Assembly: GCF_001522545.3 (NCBI RefSeq)
Contig: NC_031770.1
Span: 21,900,163 to 21,964,162, forward strand
Source: Parus major
Taxonomy: Eukaryota > Chordata > Aves > Passeriformes > Paridae
DNA: 64,000 nt
Direction: 5' to 3'
How positions within the stretch are numbered: position 1 is the stretch's first letter; each line of letters starts with the position of its first letter. The position numbers and the translations under genes were made by a program. Below the pieces are notes generated by a model that ran no database searches, was not told where the DNA came from, and worked only from the letters and a program-made list of their open reading frames with translations. This document shows, piece after piece, positions 45,596 to 57,200 of the stretch.

Positions 45596-45605
45596 TTTCG
45601 GTTTC
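45596..45605 (-). promoter_or_regulatory. ISRE/IRF-like element
   Basis: Plus strand tttcggtttc, minus strand GAAACCGAAA, which fits the IRF consensus GAAANNGAAA. It lies at the edge of the assembly gap in the CpG island. It overlaps a diverged RFX-type X-box half site (ggcaac). Confidence 0.45.
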
Positions 45606-45799
45606 ATGGCAACCCCCGGGCGGGGAGACCCCGGCGGCGGCACCGCCCCGGGCGGGGGAGGGAGCAGCGGCCTCCCCCCGCCTCCTTAGGGACGGCAGCG
45701 CCGGGACCCGCGGCGGGCGAAGGCTCCCCGGCAGCCCATCCTCGGCCGCCGGCGGCTCTGGGCTCAGCACACCGCCCTGCAGCCTCCCGAGCGGCCGCT

Positions 45800-45829
45800 G
45801 AGGTTCGGTGAGGTCCGGTGAGGTCGGCA
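45800..45829. repeat. Three tandem decamers
   Basis: gaggttcggt, gaggtccggt and gaggtcggca follow one another in the CpG island. May be chance in GC-rich DNA. Confidence 0.75.
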
Positions 45830-45940
45830 GAGCCGTGTCCCGCAGGCCAGGGAGTTTTCCGGGAGGGGGTAACGAGGAGCGGCGGCGGGGCTCGGACACG
45901 GCACCCGCTGCCCGCCCTCCGCCCGCCTGCAGGGAGAGCA

Positions 45941-47856
45941 GGGTAGCTGCTCCTTCATTATTTACACCTGAGGGACTGAAAGAGCGAAACGAAGCCCATG
46001 CTAAACAGGCAAAGGACACGGACATGCCCCATGCCAGTTATTATTTCCTATTACTGTATTACTATTACATGCCAGGACTACTGGCTAATGACCCGAGACG
46101 TGCTGAAGGGTTCCTTACAAAGGCAGGCAACGCCGCCCTCCTCCAGCCAACAGTATTGAGACGAGGACTTTGCTGCCTGTTCCACATTTCCACATCACCT
46201 GCTGCTGCACTTTGTTCTGCCTTTCACATTAAACCACTTCTAGGAAAACCAGTCTCTAAGGAACATTCCATCCTAACACATGCACGAAAGCGCTAAGGCT
46301 ACCAAAACAAAAGAGGAAAAAAAAAAATTGGATTGCCTTTAAAGGAGCTCTAAAACCAATACTAATAAAATGGTTTCAGAAAGATTCCTCTTTTGCTAAA
46401 ATGACTCAGAATTGTCACTCCCGAGGGAGTCAGTCCATAGTGCATTGACTCTAGGAGCCTAGCAAAGACATTACTACAACAGACACTTTTTAAAACACTC
46501 CTTTCTTGCAAAAATTAGGTTTATTTTTTTTATTAGCTTTTAGGAATATCCTGATTATTCTGGGCACTACTTGCCGGGAAGTTCATAGGAAGATCCATCA
46601 GAATAACAGGCATTATGTTTCTGTAATTAAATATTTATAAATTTAAATGAATAGTTTAGAGATGGGATCAGGTTCCCAAGCTGGTCACTGGCTGCACAAT
46701 CGTCCCTGTGCAGAACATAATTCCCCACAACAGTGCTTTGTGGGGATGAAGATCCATCAATAAAATCATCAGATATCAGGGTGCAGGCATTAGTTTAAAA
46801 ATGCCTCTTCACTTAAGGCTCAGTGAGCATAACAGGAAGCCTGATCTACATTAAGACAAAGTTGCATCCTTGAAACGGCTGTAGAGATCACAATCCCTGA
46901 ATCTCAGTGCTTCCTTTTGAGCCAATCCAAGGGAAAAATGCCAACAGTAACAGCAAAGAGGATTTATTGTGCTGCTAGAATTATTTCAGTGTACAAAATG
47001 CACTGAAAAAGAGCTTTAAGATTAAAGAACTGACAGAACTAAAAAGTAGCAGCCTTCACTAGTGGTGAAAATGAAGTAATTATTTTCCAAAGTTGTACTT
47101 CAGAATTCATTTTGAGGATGTCTGTTCTATAAAAGGGGGCACCTGCTAAGTAAATAGTCCAGGAACTGTTGCCTATGTATTTTCCTCCCTACCTGACTGT
47201 ACAATTTTGATACCAAATTAATCACTCACAGCAACAGACCGTGAATAGTGTTAAGAAAGTTCATGTTTGCCTTTGTATCTCATATACAACTGCCTAGGAT
47301 CTTAAAGCAAATGTTTATCCTGTCACTGCCTGGCTTTAACTCACTCTGAGAAAGGAAAGCTCTTGAGGTTTGGACACCTCAGTCTCAGGAAAAGCTGGAG
47401 GTTCACCATGTTTAGCAGGATAACTGAGCTGTACGTATTCAGTGCTGTTTACAGTGCAACATTGCTGACTTCTCTACAACTTTCCCTGCATTATGAAAGA
47501 CATCTCCAAACACCATTTCATGTTTGGCTTTGCTTTTGCCTGACAATCGCATTTCTGCCTGGCCTCAGCTATAAATTCAGTATATTCCTCTCTTTTGCTA
47601 TAAAGAGGCACAACACAGTGTGAAGTAACCTTCATCCTAAACTCTGCAATTCATCTCTATCCATACACAAACCCCCATATCTGTAAGGTACTGGTTTGTG
47701 TTCTGTTCTTGATGCATTGTGAGGTTTCCAGAGTAAACAAAAATCCCAACACTCTTAAGAATGAGAAAAAACCTAAGGACAAAAGTACCTAATTCCTTTC
47801 ACTCAGGAGCAACAAATTAAACTGCTTTACTATGATGTGCAATGTTTAGTGATTGT
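45941..47856. other. Intergenic DNA between CpG island and RCOR3 3' end
   Basis: No coding exon, RNA gene or clear repeat found. AT-rich with a short poly(A) near 46.32 kb. Confidence 0.6.
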
Positions 47857-50800
47857 TTTATTAAATGCAGAAATACCTGCTCAACTTCATACCCATTCTG
47901 ATTTAAAGTGCAACAATTAAATCTGATAGTTCTTGTACATCCATATTTTGCAAGTGTTGTTTCTTGAATACATGTTGTTCCGATTATGCCTTGCATTTGT
48001 AAAATGGAATTTTTTTAGTACCGTTTTGCTTTATTAACTAAAATAAACTGTACAAAAAGCTGTAGAGTTACATTAGCTTTGAACAATGTAGAATACACGT
48101 TCTCTGCCAAACGTTAGTGTGCAAACATTGTACATTTTTTAAAGTGACAAAATTAAGCCAACCTTGAAGTCAGAGTTCATTACTACATTACAAAACAGGA
48201 GACTAGATATGGCAAAAGAAATTTCCCGCTGAAATCAACACCATTGTATAATTTTATTTCTAATTCTTAAAAAAATAGAAATGAATTTAGAAGAGAATCA
48301 CAGTATAAGGGCCCTAACATATTACACCATTACAAGGTACATAAAAATAGAAGACACAGATTTCTTTGAAACTTTAATCCTTTGATTAAGCAGCAAGCAT
48401 ATCACTCTCCAGGCAAACACTGCTTAAAACAAACCCTACCCCCCAAAACAGGACGTGCAAACTGTATGCACATATTCTGCAAAGCACACAATAAAGACAT
48501 TTTGCTATGTACATACTTATTTAGTACTACAAATGCTAGGAGTTCCCTACTGTGTGCTACAGTGTAGGTAAATTAAGAAATACTACCCTACCTATCTCTG
48601 ACCCTCCCTCCCCCCTTCAAATACAGCACCTTTGCCCAGTTATAGAATATTTAAACAAGATTAAATGGAATTACAATGTACTGAACAGTTTCATAGCAGT
48701 TGGTGGTGGCCAACTGTACTGTAACACCCAACATTCTGCATACTGAAGTCTATCGACAAGAGACAAGACAAAAATTAGCAGATGTACAATACACACACCT
48801 GGGAGACTCAATGCTTGAAAGTAAAAAACAAGCAAACAAACAACAAAACCCCCCCCAAAAAAACCAAACAAAAAACCCCAAAACCCTGAAGATGAATCTT
48901 AGCACTGTTAACAATTACACTGTAAAAATGTACCATCTTGGTTTTGTATTGGTTTTAAAGACCAGAGAGCAGCCAGATTTGTGTGTAGCTGGTAAGGGCA
49001 CACTAAGGACTTGGGACACCCAGAACACAAGTTTCCATGACCAAGAATTCCTTGGTGCTCGTTTTAAAATTCTGCTTTATTTAGACTGGGAGTCATCTGA
49101 TGCTCACATAGAGGCTAAGCACCTACTCTGATGCGAAAGCAAATTTGTAAAAAAGACCTTTTGTACGACAACTCAGCACACCAGTGAGTGACCTGAAAGA
49201 AAAAAACTCTGAAGTTTGAGCTGAGAATATTTTAAAATGAAGAACTAAAACATAAAGGTCAACATTTTAACTGCAATCCAGGTTACAACTATCAAACTTT
49301 AACACTCGATTTTCAAATTAAATAGAATCTGATTGTACAAGAACTTCCCTTTGCACATAAAAAAGACGTGGTAAACTGATCATTAGACCACACAATTTAT
49401 CTGTGGGAAAAAAACCAGCTAGGGATAGTGCATCCCATTTGCATAAAAAGTCTCATTTTAGTAAAGGGCAAAACTAGTTAATAACAAAATGGAGTTAAAA
49501 AGACTTTTAGACACCATTTCAGCTAAAAGCAAAAAAACCTTTCCAAATAGTATGACACTCAACATGAATATTATTACATAATCAAGAACATATTATTTTT
49601 CAATAGCTTAATTCAGATCACACAGTTTCAAACAGTGCTACTCATATTTGAAGCCTGGTTTATTTACTTGGAGGGTAGAGGCACCTGCTTTTGCAAAAAA
49701 AAAAAAAACAAAAACAAAAACACCCCACACCTCAAAACACTGCTGGGCATCAATCAAGGTTTCAGATGAGAATGCAGTAAAATGAGTTTCTTTTAAACTC
49801 CTATAATTTGGAAGCAATATTAATATCTAAATGCAGATTTTACTGAGTCAATAATATAAACAAACACCCTCATCCTTCCCCCTCAACTCATGTAATCAAC
49901 TTTACCAGAAATACAGCAGGAGTCAAGAGACAATCACTTAAGACTGGGTTGGCAGCAGGTAACTACTCTCATGATACTCTACCAATACCACCAGCCTCTA
50001 CACTTCCCTCATTAATGCTCAAGCAAGGTATCAGTGATCTAGCATACATGAACTGCAGTCATTCTCAGAGGAATGGAATTTTACTGTGCTTCCATTAGAA
50101 GAATTAGTGGAATAACAAATTAAATTAATGCTTCTTGCTAGACGGTTCCGCTCCTGTCATTGCCCTGGGTTGGCTGCCACTCTATCCTGCCCAGCCCTCA
50201 AGACAGCACTGCAGCAAGAAACTGGACTCCTGCTTCCAGTTAAATTCCATGAGTAGAACACACATGAGATTTAATAAATTTGGTACAATAGCTCACTGAG
50301 TCTTCAGAATACTCTGAAAGAGGAGCACTTAATAAGCCAGTACCTTTTAAATCAAGCTAAGATGTTCTGGGGAAAACATGAAGGGAGAACCTACATTTTA
50401 CAAGTGTGTGAAATGCTTCTACTGTTGTCTAAACAGGGCCAAACATTCTGAACCTAAAGCCATTATTTTCTTTCACTAAAAGGTAAAAAAAAAAAAAATT
50501 AAAAATTCACACACACAAAAAAGCTCAACACTACATTTAAGTCTCCTACAATATTATCTATTTCTAGATTTGCCAGACCATGTTCCTGTAATTAGACGCT
50601 TGACTATAAAGAACTGTAATAAAATAAATAGAGTAAAAATCAGTTAAACAAAATCTTGGTGTGTTGAACATTTATTCATTTAAGAAGTTACTTCCTTCAG
50701 CAGTTATTCATACAGAGGAGGGTTGCAGCGTAGGCATTACTCTGCTGTACAAGTCTTCGGCATAAAAATATTTTTATACAGGTGGTCATTGACGTCATTC

Positions 50801-50950
50801 CATTTTCTAGTTCTTAGCTTGCTCCTCCGGAAAACTGGTCTGATACCTGTGAAGGCTTGCTCTTTTCTCCCCTTCATTATTTGGAAAAAAAAAAGTACAT
50901 TGGTACATTTTTTCAAATGTGGGAGTTAGCATAATTCTGCTTTTATTTCT
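47857..50950 (-). other. RCOR3: RCOR3 3' UTR (probable, extent uncertain)
   Basis: AT-rich sequence after the RCOR3 stop with several minus-strand AATAAA signals, including 48030-48035 and 47857-47862, and others close to the stop. Alternative polyadenylation is likely. No coding content seen. Confidence 0.4.
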
Positions 50951-51295
50951 TCAGTGCAGAGTGGACTGAGATTCTGTCTGAATTCCGATGAGCGAGGGTG
51001 GCTGCTGGCCACTGCCCGCGGTCAGCACGGGCCGGGGGTTGAGACGAGGAGGCATGGAATTAGCTGGGCGGATGAGCGGGGGGGGAGGCTGGTTTAGGGT
51101 CGGCCGCGGCTGAATGAAGCGCGCCTGCTGCTGGAGCGGCGGAGGCTGGCGGTGCAGAGCAGGAGCAGCGGGAAGTGCTGGACGAAGTAACGGGGGCGGC
51201 TGATTTAAAGTTGCCAAGGGAGTGGCAGGTGCTGGAGCAGATGCCTGTGCTGGAGGTGAAGGGCCTAAACACTGAGTGGCCGGAGTGCTTTGTGC
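50951..51295 (-). CDS. RCOR3: RCOR3 terminal coding exon (Pro-rich tail)
   Basis: 114 codons and TGA, phase 0. Starts [17 protein letters not shown] after acceptor ttgtgcag and ends [14 protein letters not shown]. Low-complexity Pro/Ala/Gln tail. Confidence 0.95.
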   Translation of the reverse strand, partial: AQSTPATQCLGPSPPAQASAPAPATPLATLNQPPPLLRPALPAAPALHRQPPPLQQQARFIQPRPTLNQPPPPLIRPANSMPPRLNPRPVLTAGSGQQPPSLIGIQTESQSTLH

Positions 51296-54200
51296 CTGCA
51301 CAAAGGACAAAGACAAGACTGCGTGAACAGCCATCCCGGCCAGGACGTGACGCAGTTGGGCTGCCACTGGCCACTACACAGGAAACAGCATTTAAAAAAA
51401 TAAAACCAAAGAACTGAGAAGTTACTGAAAAGAAATCACCAACCAAAAACATTATAGACAGCAGAACTAAAAATATTTATGAAGCAAGTCTTCTTCTAGA
51501 ACAAGAAGTGTATTTTAACACTAAAACAGTAACGTGATCGTCATTATCAAAGGTGCAGTCCTGCTCCCAGCTGGTTAACGACATTGGCTGAAGTTCTATG
51601 CAAGCTCATCATCATTCTTTAGAATGCGGTTTGCCACTCCACACCAGTTAACCTTATATTTTATCACTACATAAAATGCTGTTCCTCAACCCATGCTTAC
51701 TTATTTCTGGTACACAAAACACACCTCATCTTCTTCATCAGTGCTCTTTCCTGATGGCACATTAGAAGTATTTTTTGTGTCCTCCCCTAAAGCAGAAGCA
51801 TCACCATTAGAAGCCAGGGTTCCTTGTTCCGCTTCCCATTCCTGCAATACCTCCTCTAAGTTAAACCGACGCCTGTAGTTTACAAAGAAGTTCTTCACTT
51901 GGCCAACAGTCTTGTTGCCAATTACATCTGCAATAGCTTGAAAATCTTTACCGTATTTTCGGACACCTGGAAGGCAAAGTAAATAACATAGCTGTGAAGA
52001 ATCAGTCAGACACAGCTACGTGTGATGTATTTATAGAGAGAACCTATGGGACCTGCAAACCGAGGACTCGCTAATTAGGAGAACTTCTCAATTAGAAGAA
52101 GGCCTCCATTTCCATTAAAACAAAGTAATTTTTAATAGCACAGCTATCAACATACAAATCAAGAACTTTATTAAAAAGTCATTACCCATTTGTAAAAGAT
52201 CCTGGCTTACTCACCGGCCCTCTCAACCTCAAACCACAGAGATCTAGCCTCTGACAAACACAGTGAATCTTTCAGTGTGTTCACAAAAAGAGCAGAAGCC
52301 CAAGACCAGCTCAAGAGGGGAGGAAGGGTGACTGAGCATGTGTGAATGGCTGTAAACAGAATAAAATGCTAGAAATATCAAGTGACAAACACTGATAGCT
52401 CCTACAGGTTCCCTCCACACCAGCTGCATGCAGATGGTTCTTTCCCACAGCCAGTGGGGTAGGAGTGGCAGAGGGCAGAACAGGAGGCCTGAGTTCAGCA
52501 GTATCACAATATACTGCTCATTCCTGCACTTGTGACATGCTCTACTCAGGCTACAGAGAGCAACTGGCAAATTTGATTAAATCCCCTTCTGATAAGCAGC
52601 ATGACAGGTGATCTTTGCATTGTTCTTTTCATTAATTTTTGTACTGACATCAGTAGTCACTTTTGTTTATGAGCAATTCAAGAGAAAATCCCAACACATA
52701 TTTTAAATACTTCTAAAATTATATCTGCATATAACAAAAAAAACTGAGTGCAACATTACATAGTTTTTAACTTAAAATTTGAATTATAATAAAAAGTATA
52801 TTGATTCTGTTATATTTAGGGTATGATTTCTCCTGCTTAATGAAAAAAAATCCTCAACCTCTCCCACCTCCTAAAACACAGCTTTTAGCTACACAAAGTA
52901 TATTTTTAATTACAAGTGTCAAAAAGCTTGGAGACTTGAAGAAATAAACCAATTTTGTTCCAGAGTGAGTAAACAGAATTGTTTGGTTTTTTTTTCCTGT
53001 CAGTTATGCATGAGCAAATTACAATTTGACTTCTTCTGTGAAGCTCCTGATAGTTAAACTCATTTGGAACATATTACAGTTCTTAGAGGACAGGCACTCT
53101 TTCTCATTACAGGAAAAGAAATTTATGCCTGATTTCATGCCTCACTTCAGAAAATGAAGCAAAGTGTTCAGAAAGAGAGTTGTTTCAAACTGAAAGCTAT
53201 GTTCCTTTTCAACTTAATTGTGAAGAGTGTGACCTTCAGTTTGTTCTGCTCCTCTCCTTTCTACTTTCCTCCTTATTAGGCGCTTCTGATGTGGTAATGC
53301 AAGCTCCCTGCAATTTAAAAGAAAAGTTCACCTCCAGGATAGTAACAAATTCTGTAGCTGAAGCTGATGTTTCAGCTGTCAAGAACCCAGCCACATTATT
53401 TAGTGTCTTTTTCTGGGGCGTACAAAAGAATACAACCCTTCGGATTGCAGGGACCTTGGAAAGATTTCAGAGCCACGTGGGAGGGCATGGATCCAGGCAA
53501 AGCAAAGACAGGGCTTTGGCTCTGTGCTTTATCAGCTGTACAAGGTATCAGCTATACTCCTTAAAAGCTGTGTGTACCCACGAACATTGCCTCCAGTATT
53601 TTAATATTCTTTGTCTGCCCTACCATTACCACCCTTACTGATTTATAATGAACATGAAATGTCCATTGCAATGTATCTAAACATCTGGTACAATTAATCA
53701 AGTGAACAAGGTGCCCAGCAGAACAAAGCATATTTCTGTTAGAAAACTAATATAGACTTTTAGTGGTTTCAGCCCTTTCTGTTACTATGCTGGCTACACT
53801 TCTTTCCTCCCTTAATCTGCAAAACAATTGAGCCTGCTGGTTATCTTCAACTCAGGTTGTCAAAAAAAGGTCTTAAAGCCTATTCCAAGCAAACAGCTTG
53901 AAAACAAGGTGTTCTTGCCTTCACTGAGACCTCAACTCTTAAAAAATAAATCTAAATAAAATAAAATTTCCTTAATTTAGCTACACTCAGCACTACTCAT
54001 TTTGGATTATTTTCAATGTTATTACTACCACTCTATCACAATCACGTATTAAAAGCCTTTCATGCCATGTAAGAAATAGAGAAAATTCACTGTGTCTTTA
54101 CAAAACTTTAATGTATAAGGTGATGGCATATCTCTAAGAGCTGTTGCCAAGACACCATCCCTGTTAAACTGGTGCACATTACTTAGGCATCCTTATACAA

Positions 54201-57200
54201 ATTCAGTGCTAAACACCCCCAAATTATTTCTCACCTGTTCAATCCCTATTCAATAAAAATAATTTCATTAAGCTGATGAAGGTGAAGCTCAAAAAGGGTG
54301 ACTGCACAGCCTCACTTCACATGTATGAATGGTTTTCTCCCAGCTCGTTTAAAAGCAGCCCAGCTCACAGGAATCCTTCAAGCTCTTCAGAACTTCACCC
54401 AGCTGCAAAGGTACACTGGAACACGTGCATGCTCTTGATTACAGCATTTCATCTCAAATGTCTCTCTTGGAGAAACTCATAAATGCAACTTTGATGCTGT
54501 TTACACTGCTTAATGTTGTACAGCACAGCAAACACAATATTAATCAGGGTGCAAAGTAATATGATACAGCATCACAATGAGGCAGAAATAGTTAATGGGA
54601 GCTGCAGTTCCATTGTGATGGGATTACAGTGCTCCTGGCAACTATCTTGTATAGAGTTAGATTCTGATTTTCCCAGCTGTTTTTCCCTGCAATGCCATGA
54701 AAGTCATGTGCTACTCTTCAATGCAAATTTTGTTGTCTTGAACAAATGTTAAAACATTTTTGCAATTACATATTCAAGGCCAAGATGTTAGTTTGAAAAT
54801 ATGACTATGTTTATACATTTCTGTACACAAAAGTTTGTAATTTAAGAACACTAACTGATGAACTAGTCCATTACATTCAAAAACTATTCAAAGCTGCACT
54901 GTCACCTGATAAATTATACTGCAAATATATTGGCTCAGAGATCATAAATCTGAGTCCACAACCCCACTGCAAGCACACAGACTGCTTTTAAGATTACACA
55001 CAGCTCTATTTTAAGACAAATTTTCTCATTACCTCTTCCATAGTTACTGGCAATCCCTTGAGATTAGCCTACAGATAACAAGTTTTTTCATGTTTACTAA
55101 AAACAGTACCAAAATTACATTACTGCAGATTATAATTTCCATGGTTAGATTTATTGTTCAAATTCAAGTGAACAAATCGCGTGCCACCTACCTGTTTAGT
55201 GCTTATGATTTCTGTAAAATTATTACAAGCATACACCAAAATATACCAACACATTTAATAAAATAATTCCATTTTAAAGTGTACAAACTAAATGTCCCAA
55301 AGTTCAAGTCAACTTGCAAGTCCATGCCTAATGCACATTATAGAAGCTTTTAGTAGAGCAACTGTGGATGCCTTCTAAAAACAGTCAGGAAAAACACTAA
55401 AAACAGTCAGGAATGGCTCCCTCATGCCTAGAGTCTCCTACCTCAGACAATTGCTTTGAAGCAAGAAATCAGGGTCCTTAGCCTGAGGGATTGGAGGTTA
55501 ATATCTACAGCACTCTCATTCCAGGAGGGAGAGCAAGCAGTAAGTAAGGGAGGGATAATTAGAATGCTTTGTTCTTGTCATTAGGGTTCTCTCTCATCTC
55601 CATTTTATATAGTGCCAAGGAAAGGGGACCACAGAGGGAACAATACATAAAAGACTGCACATGTCAATGAAGAGATTTCTTCCAGAAGGCCTGATTTCTC
55701 ACACCACCCTTAAGGCTGACTACCTTTATAAAACATAGAACCATCCCTAGAGACCAGAAGACTAGATTTCCTCTCCAAGGAGTCACCACCAACCCTCACT
55801 CTCTTTTGCTCAGGCTCTAGTTTATTTGTCTTGTCAGAGTGCCATAGCTTAATGAAAACTGAATGTATTCTCACCACTTCCCAAAGTGTTGCTTAGTGAG
55901 AACTCCAATAACTAAACTATGAAAAGGTAAGATGGTTTGAATCCTTTCATTCTAAGGCAGGCACAATGACTCTGGATTTTCCCCACTCTTCCAGCAAGCC
56001 TTCTACTTACTAGACTACCATATCAGAGAGGCATCTCCTTCAGTTGCATCTGGGAACAAAATACTGAGGTATTTAGCAATAGTGAGAGAATGAACATAGG
56101 ACAGAGGACAGCTTGGAGATGCAAATCCAAGCCCGAGGCATGTAAGTTGAAAGGCATGATTTAAGACACACCATGTCTTTCTGCATTTCCAACCATACTT
56201 CAAAATAACCTAGCTTTAGGTTCAGCCATCTGACTAATAAGTAAGTTCCAGATATGGCATACCAATCAACTGTACACTGATATCCTGATCCACTGAATGT
56301 TTTACACTAAAACTCAGTATCTCATTTTCAAGGTGAAGAATACAGAGGAATAAAGCAGATACATATAACCAAGCTATTATCTTTTAAAAAGATGATCCAC
56401 ACAAGTGAGTCAATATATGCCTTCAAGACAGTATCTCCAGATATTTCCTGTCCATGTTCCATGGCTTGGCAGTGCATGCTAATACAAGAGTCAGTTTTCT
56501 TTCATATAAATTAAATAAATGCAAGTTAGGTGTATGAATAGCCTGCAAGAAGATGCTGGGTTTTTAGCCCAGTAAGACTGATAGTCAAGCATCCATATCT
56601 AGCTTCAGACTGTTAAAAGGCCTAATGGGTCTAAAGGCCATTAGTCTCTCATGAACAGAGAAAAGCAACGGCAAAGCAGATTTACTTCTGATTTTTCCTA
56701 CTTTAGAATACTAGAGATGTCTTAAATGCTTCATATTTTATTACTTTAACTATTGCTCTAGTCTTCCACATTAGAGAAATTCATGTAAAGTGATTTAGCA
56801 GATGATTGAAGAGACTTTCTGGCACTAAAACAGTTGTTAAATCCTGCTTAGCTTTTCTCTTTGAAATTTAACATGGTTAACAGAAAGCCTAGTGTCATGT
56901 TGTTTGAATAAATGCCCTAAATATTCTCAACAGTTTTGCTGCTCTCTTGGTGACCAGATAAAGTTTAGCTTTGCATTAGAGGGAAATACAAACATAAGCC
57001 TAAGCAACTCTTCAAATCCTTTACATCAGATTTCAACTTGCTGCTACTATTAACATACCTTGTACTGCAAGAAGCTGTTCTTCTGTGGTCCAACGGGCAT
57101 TGATTTTCTGATTAGACTAGTAAAATTAGAAAAAAGGCACAAAGATCATTAAATTGTTTCAACAGCTGCAAAATATCTGAGCATCAATGTCTTTTACTTG

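Larger units (their letters stand above)
44950..45940 (-). promoter_or_regulatory. TRAF5: CpG island, candidate TRAF5 promoter
   Basis: CpG- and GC-rich on both sides of an assembly gap, between the 3' end of RCOR3 and the first TRAF5 coding exon. A good minus-strand donor (GGGAAAG|gtaggc) at 45004 could end a non-coding first exon spliced to 33138. Assignment to TRAF5 is by position. The overlapping ORFs of over 300 codons run through N bases and are artefacts. Confidence 0.6.

Noticed and set aside
44770..46025. ORFs of over 300 codons at 45 kb
   Set aside because: They run through the N gap, so the reading frame is not real evidence; the rest is CpG-island sequence.
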